A DNA stretch of 7,443 bases from Clostridia bacterium (lineage in GTDB: Bacteria > Bacillota > Clostridia > Christensenellales > UBA1242): contig JAFYCH010000072.1 in NCBI GenBank assembly GCA_017539765.1, forward strand, positions 1 to 7,443, in the 5' to 3' direction. The first letter of the stretch is position 1. Every line of letters begins with the position of its first letter. The notes beneath the pieces were generated by a model, which saw nothing but the letters and a program-made list of their open reading frames with translations, searched no databases and had not been told where the DNA came from. Below are positions 1 through 5,521 of this stretch, one piece after another. Made by a program: the position numbers and the translations under genes.

Positions 1-1116
1 ATCAAGTATTTTAACAAATTTATTTATTTCCCACTTATGATTAAAGTGAGAAATTGAAACTTTTATTGTGCCACCATCAATTGTTCCAAGCCTTTTGTGA
101 CAAAGTGGAGCACAATGTAGTCCCGACCTTACGCATATTCCATTTTGGTTAAAAAAGCTTACGGCTTCACTTGGTGACAGCCCTTTTACTCTGAAGGAAA
201 CAACACCATTTAATGCATCTTTTGATGTGTATAAAACAACGCTTTTTTTCTTGCTTAATTCTTCAATCAAAAGTTTCGTCAAAGCAGATATTTTTTTATT
301 TATTTTTTCAAAGTTTTTTTGCACATATTTTACACCTGCAAAAAGAGAGAATATGGCAGGTGTTGGGCTCGTTCCTGCTTCCAGACTTTCAGGGTAAGAA
401 ACAGGTGGCAAAGGTTGTTCGCTAAAAGTTCCAGTTCCACCAAATTTTTGCGGCATAATTTTTATGTTGTCACCAAACAGTAAAACTCCAACACCTTGGC
501 ATGCAAGTAGTCCTTTGTGCCCAGCAACAGCGAGCATAGAGATGTTGCCTTTTTGCATATCTATTTTTTGATGTCCTGCACTTTGAGCGCCATCAACAAG
601 CAATACAACATTATGCTTTTTACATATTTTTCCAATTTGTTCAATATCGCTTGTTGCACCAGTCACATTGCTTGTTTGGTTGACGATTACGAGATATGTT
701 TTGTTGTTGATTGCCTTTTCAATCTCATTTGGCTCTATTATGCCTTTTTCGTTTGTTTTTACAAGGGTAGCGGTCACAAGTCCTTTGTTTTTTAAATATT
801 CCACAGGTCTTGCGACAGAATTGTGTTCGTTGGTTGTATAAACAATATGTCCGCCTTGTTTTACGGTGCCAAATATGGCAAGATTAAGTGCTTCTGTACA
901 ACCACTTGTAAAGACTATATTTTGCACATTTGGAGCATTAAAAAACTCTTTTAAAAGTTCTCTTGTTTCAAAAATAACATTTCCTGCATTTAAGCTATAT
1001 TTATGACTGCTTCTTCCAGGGTTGGCACAATATTTTTTATGCATTGCTTTTGCAAGTGCTTTTTTTACGCAATATGGCTTTTTGTTTGTGGTTGATGCAT
1101 TGTCTAAATAAATCAT
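1..1116 (-). CDS. Cysteine desulfurase family protein (class V aminotransferase fold, PLP-dependent), C-terminus cut by window edge
   Basis: Reading leftward from ATG at 1116, 372 codons stay open to the window edge. The protein starts MIYLDNASTT, the usual opening of cysteine desulfurases. It has FTSGCTEALN (residues 69-78), EHNSVARP with the PLP-stacking His98, Asp175 in the LVDGAQSAGH segment, and GHKGL with the Schiff-base Lys201. RSGLHCAP carries the probable catalytic Cys335, followed by CHKRLGT. The NEHNSV and GLHCAP motifs fit the TIGR01977-like family rather than housekeeping IscS or NifS. Family members are about 375-385 residues, so probably only a handful are missing. The expected reaction is L-cysteine to L-alanine with a persulfide left on Cys335; a selenocysteine lyase activity cannot be excluded. 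GGGAG (1125-1121) lies 4 bases before the ATG and supports the start. The divergent DUF3343 gene next door is a plausible partner. Family membership is secure; the physiological substrate and acceptor are inferred. Confidence 0.93.
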   Translation of the reverse strand, partial: MIYLDNASTTNKKPYCVKKALAKAMHKKYCANPGRSSHKYSLNAGNVIFETRELLKEFFNAPNVQNIVFTSGCTEALNLAIFGTVKQGGHIVYTTNEHNSVARPVEYLKNKGLVTATLVKTNEKGIIEPNEIEKAINNKTYLVIVNQTSNVTGATSDIEQIGKICKKHNVVLLVDGAQSAGHQKIDMQKGNISMLAVAGHKGLLACQGVGVLLFGDNIKIMPQKFGGTGTFSEQPLPPVSYPESLEAGTSPTPAIFSLFAGVKYVQKNFEKINKKISALTKLLIEELSKKKSVVLYTSKDALNGVVSFRVKGLSPSEAVSFFNQNGICVRSGLHCAPLCHKRLGTIDGGTIKVSISHFNHKWEINKFVKILD

Positions 1117-1169
1117 AAAACTCCCAATTTATTTACGTTATCACTTTTTTTTAAGGTCAATAATAATAT

Positions 1170-1178
1170 ATTATAGCA
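1170..1178 (-). promoter_or_regulatory. Extended -10 promoter for the desulfurase gene
   Basis: On the minus strand the bases read TGCTATAAT, a perfect TGnTATAAT extended -10 box. Transcription would start near 1163, giving a leader of about 47 bases that includes the GGGAG ribosome binding site. No good -35 box stands at 16-18 bases, which is common for extended -10 promoters. The box lies between two divergent genes, so a rightward promoter for the DUF3343 gene must overlap or abut it, but I could not pick that one out convincingly. Confidence 0.65.
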
Positions 1179-1227
1179 AGCAAATTTTTGTTAAATTTTT
1201 GCTCAACAAAAGATAAGGAGATATTTT

Positions 1228-1491
1228 ATGGGAGATTATATTTTGGTAATTTTTTCTGTAAGAACAAGTACAATGCAATTTAATATGTTACTTCAAAAAA
1301 ATGGGATAAGGAGTATTATTGTTGAAACTCCAAAATCGGCAAGTGCTAGTTGTGGCATAAGTGTAAGGTTTTCTGCAAAACATTTTAATTTTGCAAAAGA
1401 ACTACTTAAAAAAAGTGGAATCAAAAATTTTATTGCATTTTATTATGTTTCAACAAGATTTGGCAAAACAATGCTTACAAAAATATCTTAA
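1228..1491 (+). CDS. DUF3343 protein, putative sulfur/selenium carrier-like
   Basis: Small 87-residue protein, the usual size for DUF3343 (Pfam 'putative Se/S carrier protein-like'). The N-terminus MGDYILVIFSVRTSTMQ, a central TPKSASASCGISVRF and a basic middle match the family pattern of a beta strand followed by the SxSCG motif. Cys42 in SCG is the only cysteine and would be the sulfur- or selenium-bearing residue. No signal peptide or membrane segment is seen, so it should be cytosolic. AAGGAG at 1215-1220, 7 bases before the ATG, fixes the start. It lies back to back with a cysteine desulfurase, and the two families are often neighbours in Firmicutes, so it may accept persulfide sulfur from that enzyme. 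The carrier role is a family annotation, not an experimentally secure one. The gene is probably transcribed alone, given the terminator right after its stop codon. Confidence 0.85.
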   Translation: MGDYILVIFSVRTSTMQFNMLLQKNGIRSIIVETPKSASASCGISVRFSAKHFNFAKELLKKSGIKNFIAFYYVSTRFGKTMLTKIS

Positions 1492-1511
1492 AGCAGTCAT
1501 CTGCTTTTTTT
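1490..1511 (+). terminator. Intrinsic terminator after the DUF3343 gene
   Basis: The stem AAAGCAG (1490-1496) pairs with CTGCTTT (1501-1507) around a TCAT loop, and the T run continues to 1511. The stem overlaps the TAA stop codon, a compact arrangement. Confidence 0.85.
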
Positions 1512-1548
1512 GTGTAGAAAATATATTGTTTCAATCAGGTTAAAACAA

Positions 1549-1577
1549 GTGCAAATTTTTTTTTGATATGATATAAT
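1549..1577 (+). promoter_or_regulatory. Extended -10 promoter of nth
   Basis: TGATATAAT at 1569-1577 is a perfect extended -10 box (TATAAT at 1572-1577). The bases 17 upstream, GTGCAA at 1549-1554, are a poor -35. The -10 ends only 6 bases before the nth ATG at 1584, so the predicted transcription start falls on or beside the start codon. Confidence 0.65.
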
Positions 1578-1583
1578 ACCAAT

Positions 1584-2240
1584 ATGGCAAAACAGACAGA
1601 TAAAAAAGACATACAAAAAATGACCATAGATTATTTAAATGAGTTATATCCAAATGCAGAATGTGAACTTAATTTTTCTTCTGCATTTGAACTTTTGGTT
1701 GCTGTGATACTTAGTGCCCAGTGTACTGATGCTAGAGTAAACAAGGTGACACCTGTTTTGTTTAAGGAATATGGCACTCCGCAAAAACTTGCAAGTGCAA
1801 GACAAGAAGATATTGAAAGAATAATTTATTCGTGTGGTTTTTATCACAACAAAGCAAAAAATCTTATTGCCTGCAGTAAAGATATTGTGGAAAAGTATGA
1901 TGGAGAAGTGCCAGGCACTTTGGACAAACTACAAACTCTTGCAGGTGTCGGCAGAAAGACCGCAAATGTGGTTTATTCGCTTTGGTTTAAGGGCGATGCA
2001 ATTGCTGTTGACACACATGTTTTCAGAGTTTCTAACCGACTTGCAATTGCCACAGGCAAAACACCTTTTGAAGTTGAAGATAAACTTATGAAGGCGTACA
2101 AAAAAGCTGATTGGTCAAAACTTCACTATATGCTCGTGCTGTTTGGAAGATATAAATGCAAGGCAATTAAGCCAGAGTGTGAAACTTGCAAACTTAGAGA
2201 ATTTTGTAAACACTACAAAAGCACTCTGAAACAAATATAA
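1584..2240 (+). CDS. nth: Endonuclease III (DNA glycosylase/AP lyase)
   Basis: A 218-residue protein, close to the 211 of E. coli Nth and similar along its whole length. It removes oxidised pyrimidines from DNA and cleaves the strand at the resulting abasic site in base excision repair. Visible landmarks are LNFSSAFELLVAVILSAQCTD (residues 29-49), the helix-hairpin-helix LAGVGRKTANVV (119-130) with catalytic Lys125, and VDTHVFRVSNR (142-152) with catalytic Asp143. The C-terminal [4Fe-4S] ligands are Cys192, Cys199, Cys202 and Cys208, in the canonical C-x6-C-x2-C-x5-C spacing. ATG 1584 gives a normal N-terminal length, but no Shine-Dalgarno precedes it and a TATAAT box ends 6 bases upstream. 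The next in-frame ATG (1620, residue 13) also lacks one and would trim the first helix. No terminator is visible before obgE, so read-through into it is likely. Confidence 0.97.
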   Translation: MAKQTDKKDIQKMTIDYLNELYPNAECELNFSSAFELLVAVILSAQCTDARVNKVTPVLFKEYGTPQKLASARQEDIERIIYSCGFYHNKAKNLIACSKDIVEKYDGEVPGTLDKLQTLAGVGRKTANVVYSLWFKGDAIAVDTHVFRVSNRLAIATGKTPFEVEDKLMKAYKKADWSKLHYMLVLFGRYKCKAIKPECETCKLREFCKHYKSTLKQI

Positions 2241-2316
2241 AACAAAAAAGATAACAACCAATTTTAAAATAAACAAAAAAGCAAAATTTATTTAATAACG
2301 AGTGTTAAATAGAAAA

Positions 2317-2322
2317 AAGGAG
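2317..2322 (+). promoter_or_regulatory. Ribosome binding site deciding the obgE start
   Basis: AAGGAG lies 6 bases before ATG 2329. An in-frame GTG at 2302 would place this site inside the coding sequence and add nine residues not present in Obg proteins, so ATG 2329 is chosen. Confidence 0.9.
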
Positions 2323-2328
2323 ACGACT

Positions 2329-3594
2329 ATGTTTATAGACAAAGTGACCATAAAAATAAAAGCGGGAAATGGTGGTGACGGAGCACTAAGCTTTTTGCGT
2401 GACAGAAAAACGATGAATGGCGGACCTGACGGCGGAGATGGTGGCCGTGGTGGAAACATTGTTTTTGAAGTTGACAAAGACAGTAACAACCTTGTAGATT
2501 TTTATCACCAAAAGAAGTTTTTTGCTGAAAACGGAGAAAATGGCGGACATCGTCATTGTGCAGGCAAAAGTGGAGCAGATTTGGTTATAAAAGTTCCAAG
2601 AGGCACTGTTATCAAAGATAAACAATCAGGTCAAATTATTGCTGATATGTTCTATCCTGATGACAGAAAAGTGATTTTGAAAGGCGGACTTGGTGGAAGG
2701 GGAAATCAAAACTTTGCTACACCAACAAGACAAGCCCCAGCGTTTGCAGAAACTGGAGTAAAGACAAAAGAGTTTGAAGTTGTTTTGGAACTTAAAACAA
2801 TTGCTGATGTTGGTCTTTTGGGATATCCTAGTGTGGGAAAGAGTAAAATTTTAAGTGTGCTTACAAGTGCAAGACCAAAAATTGCTGACTATCATTTTAC
2901 AACGCTAAATCCAAATTTGGGAGTTGCAAGCTATGGTGGCAAAACGTTTTTGATTGCCGACATTCCAGGTCTTATTGAAGGTGCAAGCGAAGGCAAAGGA
3001 CTCGGCTTTAGATTTTTGAAACACGTAGAGCGTACAAAGATACTTTTGCATGTTGTTGATATTGCCGAAGTTGATGGAAGAAACGCAATTGAAGATTTTA
3101 GAGTTATAAATGAAGAACTTGAAAAATATTCAAAAAATTTGCTGGGTGTTCCACAAATTGTTGTGCTTAACAAAATAGACTTGCTTGATGGTGATATGAC
3201 AAAAGTAAAAGAGTTTAAAAACACTTATGGTGCAGACTACACAATTTTGACATATAGTGCGGCAACAAGAGAGGGTGAAAAAGAACTTTTGCAAACAATC
3301 GTAGAAGAACTTTCAAAACTTCCAGAACAAGTGCCACAACAAGCTGAAGTGTTTGAAATTGACAGAAGAGATTTTACACAATATGATATCATAAAACACG
3401 GCAACACATTTGAACTTGTTGGCGACAAAATTGATGAGATTATTCGTGGAGTCAATCTTGCTGAACCAGAAAGTTTTGCATATTTTCAAAATAGGCTACG
3501 TGATGAAGGTGTTATGGATAACTTAAAACTTCATGGACTCAAAGACGGCGACTATATAAGAGTGCTGTCGTTTGAGTTTGAATATTGGGAGTAA
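2329..3594 (+). CDS. obgE: Obg family GTPase (ribosome assembly)
   Basis: A 421-residue GTPase with all three Obg domains. Residues 1-157 form the glycine-rich Obg fold (GNGGDG at 13-18, GGPDGGDGGRGG at 31-42, LKGGLGGRGN at 117-126). The G domain follows: G1 GYPSVGKS (165-172), FTTL (190-193, G2), DIPG (211-214, G3), NKID (281-284, G4) and SAA (310-312, G5). Residues about 342-421 are the C-terminal OCT domain, ending in FEFEYWE. Obg proteins bind the 50S subunit and link ribosome maturation to GTP and (p)ppGpp levels; the protein acts in the cytosol and is normally essential. The residue after GKS is Lys173, where Obg proteins usually have Thr; the Mg-binding Ser172 is intact, so activity is expected. 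yhbY follows after a long gap. rplU and rpmA, frequent upstream neighbours, are absent; nth sits there instead. No intrinsic terminator directly follows the stop. Confidence 0.98.
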   Translation: MFIDKVTIKIKAGNGGDGALSFLRDRKTMNGGPDGGDGGRGGNIVFEVDKDSNNLVDFYHQKKFFAENGENGGHRHCAGKSGADLVIKVPRGTVIKDKQSGQIIADMFYPDDRKVILKGGLGGRGNQNFATPTRQAPAFAETGVKTKEFEVVLELKTIADVGLLGYPSVGKSKILSVLTSARPKIADYHFTTLNPNLGVASYGGKTFLIADIPGLIEGASEGKGLGFRFLKHVERTKILLHVVDIAEVDGRNAIEDFRVINEELEKYSKNLLGVPQIVVLNKIDLLDGDMTKVKEFKNTYGADYTILTYSAATREGEKELLQTIVEELSKLPEQVPQQAEVFEIDRRDFTQYDIIKHGNTFELVGDKIDEIIRGVNLAEPESFAYFQNRLRDEGVMDNLKLHGLKDGDYIRVLSFEFEYWE

Positions 3595-3612
3595 AATATT
3601 TCGTACTCTCTA

Positions 3613-3772
3613 ACGAACCGTGCGAAAATAGTTTCCGCATATTTGTCATCTTTTTTGATTCATTTCGCAAAACTTGGACTGGCACAAGATCACTTAGTTG
3701 CCACTCAGTTTTGCAAAAATTATCTAAAAAATATGTTCAAATCTGCTACTAAATTTTTTAAAAAACTATCGT
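3613..3772. repeat. Imperfect palindrome of about 160 bp between obgE and yhbY (MITE-like or structured RNA)
   Basis: The intergenic gap 3595-3885 has no credible gene. Much of it is an inverted repeat centred near 3692. The inner arms are GCAAAACT (3667-3674) with AGTTTTGC (3707-3714), and TGGCA (3680-3684) with TGCCA (3699-3703). Outward, 3637-3674 and 3707-3746 (reverse complemented) align at about 31 of 38 positions with two single-base gaps, including shared ATTTG, CAT and TTTTTT blocks. The outermost match is ACGA (3613-3616) with TCGT (3769-3772); the stretch between is poorly paired. A smaller hairpin, TGCGAAA/TTTCCGCA with a bulged C (3621-3638), sits in the left arm, and TTTTTTAAAAAA (3754-3765) is in the right arm. 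No target-site duplication is clear. It could be a decayed MITE, a repeat or a folded 3' leader/trailer RNA. Confidence 0.6.
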
Positions 3773-3789
3773 CAATAAACCAATAAATG

Positions 3790-3795
3790 TATAAT
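3790..3795 (+). promoter_or_regulatory. Possible -10 box for yhbY
   Basis: A perfect TATAAT is preceded only by weak -35 candidates (TCGTCA at 3769-3774, spacer 15). It lies just right of the palindrome and would give a leader of over 80 AT-rich bases with nothing recognisable in it. In such AT-rich DNA a chance match is possible. Confidence 0.4.
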
Positions 3796-3875
3796 CAAAA
3801 ATTAACTTAATGAAATTAAATATCAAAACATATTATTGAGACAAAATATTAAATAAGAAATTGTATCAAAAAAAT

Positions 3876-3879
3876 GGAG
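3876..3879 (+). promoter_or_regulatory. Ribosome binding site deciding the yhbY start
   Basis: GGAG lies 6 bases before ATG 3886. The in-frame ATG at 3874 overlaps this site and has no upstream Shine-Dalgarno of its own, so the later ATG is preferred. The resulting N-terminus MITTKERAKLRALAQ lines up with E. coli YhbY and B. subtilis YqeI. Confidence 0.8.
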
Positions 3880-3885
3880 AAATAT

Positions 3886-4176
3886 ATGATAACAACAAAA
3901 GAAAGAGCAAAATTAAGAGCACTTGCACAAAAACTTGACCCAGTTGTGCAAATAGGAAAGGGCGGAATAACAGAGACTGTGCTTGAAGGCACAAAACTTG
4001 TGCTTGAAAAAAGAGAACTTGTAAAAATTCGTCTTTTAAACAATTCTGGTCTTGACACAAAAGAAGCAATGCAAGTTTTGTGTGCATGGCTTGGTGCGGA
4101 CCCTGTTCAACAAATTGGCAGCGTGCTTGTAATTTACAAACTTAGCACACACAAAGACGCTAAACACGTTTTGTGA
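3886..4176 (+). CDS. yhbY: YhbY/YqeI family ribosome-associated RNA-binding protein (CRM domain)
   Basis: A 96-residue single-domain protein, matching the 97-98 residues of E. coli YhbY. The family has an alpha/beta CRM fold, related to the C-terminal part of IF3, and associates with pre-50S ribosomes. Landmarks are the N-terminal TTKERAKLRALAQKLDPVVQ, then the signature loop IGKGGITETV (residues 23-32), which is the GxxG RNA-binding loop, the ELVKIRLL strand, and the C-terminal QQIGSVLVIYK. It ends HVL followed by TGA. Adjacency to obgE is conserved in many Firmicutes and fits a shared role in large-subunit maturation, but here a 291-base gap and a possible separate promoter loosen the link. 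nadD, which commonly follows yhbY in Clostridia, is absent. Identification is secure. Confidence 0.95.
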   Translation: MITTKERAKLRALAQKLDPVVQIGKGGITETVLEGTKLVLEKRELVKIRLLNNSGLDTKEAMQVLCAWLGADPVQQIGSVLVIYKLSTHKDAKHVL

Positions 4177-4183
4177 TTTTTAT

Positions 4184-4223
4184 CTGTCATTTTGAGGCAA
4201 ACGATATATATGGAAAAATCTTA
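4184..4223. repeat. Possible degenerate copy of a dispersed intergenic repeat (TGTCATTYTGAG...AATCT type)
   Basis: Just after yhbY the sequence reads CTGTCATTTTGAGGC, then an AT-rich centre, then GGAAAAATCTTAGC. This resembles a repeat scattered through intergenic DNA of many gut Firmicutes and other bacteria, with the frame TGTCATTCTGAG-GCGAAG-AATCT. The centre here (AAACGATATATAT) has lost much of its symmetry, so it looks like an eroded copy. The call rests on remembered pattern similarity; only one copy is in the window. Confidence 0.4.
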
Positions 4224-4234
4224 GCAATAAAATT

Positions 4235-4263
4235 GTTTGATATATTTTTATCAAACTTTTTTT
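4235..4263 (+). terminator. Intrinsic terminator after yhbY
   Basis: GTTTGATA (4235-4242) pairs perfectly with TATCAAAC (4249-4256) around a TATTTT loop, followed by seven Ts (4257-4263). It separates the housekeeping block from the lipoprotein genes. Confidence 0.85.
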
Positions 4264-4273
4264 ATTTTGGGTA

Positions 4274-4305
4274 TTTACAAAACATTCTTTTTATGATAAT
4301 ATAAT
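4274..4305 (+). promoter_or_regulatory. Promoter of the first lipoprotein gene
   Basis: TTTACA (4274-4279) is a fair -35. Two overlapping -10 choices follow: TAATAT at 4297-4302 (spacer 17) and the consensus TATAAT at 4300-4305 (spacer 20). The start of transcription would fall around 4309-4312. Confidence 0.6.
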
Positions 4306-4310
4306 AGTGT

Positions 4311-4329
4311 ATGTGCAGTTTTTGCACAT
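4311..4329 (+). other. Hairpin at the predicted 5' end of the lipoprotein mRNA
   Basis: ATGTGCA (4311-4317) pairs with TGCACAT (4323-4329) around GTTTT. The stem ends two bases before the TGGAG ribosome binding site (4331-4335) and begins at about the predicted transcription start. It has no T tract, so it is not a terminator; a 5' stabilising stem-loop or a translational control element fits better. Confidence 0.55.
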
Positions 4330-4341
4330 CTGGAGATTTAT

Positions 4342-5424
4342 ATGAACAAAAAAGTTATGAAATTATTTTTCGCAATGCTTTCTGTTTTGGGTGCTGGTGC
4401 ATTGGTTGCTTGCAGTGGCCAAACACATACGAGCGAGCCAAATATTGTAGAGAATTCTGGCAACAGTGGCACAAGTGAAAACAGTGGCAACAATAATTCA
4501 TCAGAAAATAACAACACAAGTGAGAATGGTAATTCAAGCGAAAATGGCAATTCGAGTGAAAATGGCAACAGCTCAAGTGGACTAAGCCAAGATGAGATTG
4601 ACAGACAAATAAGAGAACAACTTATGTCTTATGAAGATGCAATAGAAACAAAACTTAAAAACACACTCAACAACAAATTTCAAGAGAACATTGTTGAAAA
4701 TGTTGACATAAAAACATTTACTGTTGACACAAACCAAACAGCAAACACAACACTTCTTGCAAATGGATATGTAAATTTTGTTGATGACGAAACACCATAT
4801 TTGGCAAATTTGGGTATGTCACTTGATGCAGATGCATTTTTGAGTCTTACACCAATTTCTTATGTAGAGGCAAGCATGGGAAGAAATCTTGCCGACAACT
4901 ATAATCTCGACCAACTTCAATCTGTTCATGATTACATAACAGGCGAAAACCTTACATTTAATTATGCAAGATTAGATGGTGCAAAGTGGGATTTAGATTG
5001 CTTCACAGGCACACAAATAGAGCATAACTTTGAACAGTATTTTGAAACAAAAATGCAAGATTATTTTGCGGATGTTAAAAACAACAGATATATTCAAAAT
5101 TTAGATTTAAAATATTTCACAGCTGAAACTGCTGATCATAACGTACAGGGAAATGTGATTCACGCCCATGGTGTAGCTCAACATATCAGGTCAGGGAATG
5201 AATATACTATCAAAATAACAATTAGACCAAGTGCCGAAGTCTTTCAGAACCTTTACAGCACATTGTCTAATACTCAATATGATGAGACAAAAGATTTGGC
5301 TCAAAATTATAAAATTGCAGATTTAAGCAGTGTTGTAAACTGTTTTAAAGATGACTCAACTACCATTCTTGAATATGGTGTCAATAGAGATGGTTATACC
5401 GTAACTTCTGATAGAACTTTATAA
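4342..5424 (+). CDS. Secreted lipoprotein with two copies of an unrecognised domain
   Basis: A 360-residue lipoprotein of no family I recognise. The signal peptide has a basic start (MNKKVMK), a hydrophobic core and the lipobox LVAC with lipidated Cys24, so it should be anchored to the outer face of the membrane. Residues 25-80 form a flexible linker rich in Ser, Asn, Glu and Gly, including SENGNS three times in a row (60-77). The remainder is two related segments, about 97-213 and 230-351. Both have ETK (102, 235), a D-x-K-x-F-T motif (122-127, 255-260), Gly142/277, Tyr153/288, Phe166/301, then NY (186, 322) with L-x-S-V (192-195, 328-331) and a closing DG (212, 350). GGAG at 4332-4335, 6 bases upstream, supports the start. 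The gene has its own promoter and terminator. Substrate binding, adhesion or structural roles are all possible; none is shown. Confidence 0.9.
   Translation: MNKKVMKLFFAMLSVLGAGALVACSGQTHTSEPNIVENSGNSGTSENSGNNNSSENNNTSENGNSSENGNSSENGNSSSGLSQDEIDRQIREQLMSYEDAIETKLKNTLNNKFQENIVENVDIKTFTVDTNQTANTTLLANGYVNFVDDETPYLANLGMSLDADAFLSLTPISYVEASMGRNLADNYNLDQLQSVHDYITGENLTFNYARLDGAKWDLDCFTGTQIEHNFEQYFETKMQDYFADVKNNRYIQNLDLKYFTAETADHNVQGNVIHAHGVAQHIRSGNEYTIKITIRPSAEVFQNLYSTLSNTQYDETKDLAQNYKIADLSSVVNCFKDDSTTILEYGVNRDGYTVTSDRTL
4519..4572 (+). repeat. Three tandem 18-bp repeats coding SENGNS
   Basis: Units at 4519-4536, 4537-4554 and 4555-4572 each encode SENGNS with a few synonymous differences (for example AGT/AGC and GGT/GGC). 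Upstream, looser SEN motifs at residues 45-47 and 54-56 suggest older expansion. Unit length is a multiple of three, so gain or loss changes linker length without shifting the frame. Confidence 0.85.
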
Positions 5425-5450
5425 AAGTAGGTATTTTGCCTACTTTTTTT
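5423..5450 (+). terminator. Intrinsic terminator after the first lipoprotein gene
   Basis: AAAAGTAGG (5423-5431) pairs with CCTACTTTT (5439-5447) around TATTTTG, and Ts run to 5450. It overlaps the TAA stop. The A-rich left arm could also make it work for transcripts arriving from the right. Confidence 0.88.
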
Positions 5451-5469
5451 ATTACATAATAAAATTTAA

Positions 5470-5497
5470 TTGAGTTTTTTGTTATTTGTGATATACT
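5470..5497 (+). promoter_or_regulatory. Promoter of the second lipoprotein gene
   Basis: TTGAGT (5470-5475) and TATACT (5492-5497) are 16 bases apart, and TG at 5489-5490 makes an extended -10 (TGATATACT). The leader would be short, about 18 bases, holding the AAAGGA ribosome binding site at 5507-5512. Confidence 0.65.
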
Positions 5498-5521
5498 ATA
5501 AATATTAAAGGAAATATATAT

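Noticed and set aside
213..795. Forward-strand open frames opposite the desulfurase gene
   Set aside because: They are antisense to a well-supported gene, lack ribosome binding sites, and translate to unstructured Phe/Cys-rich peptides.
2241..2328. Separate obgE promoter using TAAAAT at 2265-2270
   Set aside because: No -35 partner is visible and the whole gap is A-rich, so the match is not distinguishable from background; read-through from nth is simpler.
2292..3455. Several reverse-strand open frames across obgE
   Set aside because: They are mirror frames of the Obg coding sequence, rich in Pro/Ser/Phe from glycine-rich codons, with no start signals.
3613..3772. Intrinsic terminator or riboswitch for the palindrome after obgE
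   Set aside because: The strong central stem is not followed directly by a T tract, and I could not match it to any known riboswitch core.
4519..4572. CRISPR array
   Set aside because: Units are 18 bp, contiguous without spacers and in frame inside a coding sequence.
4338..4576. Reverse-strand open frames rich in Leu/Ser or Cys/His repeats
   Set aside because: They are the antisense reading of the lipoprotein signal peptide and its 18-bp repeats; repetitiveness comes from the sense strand.
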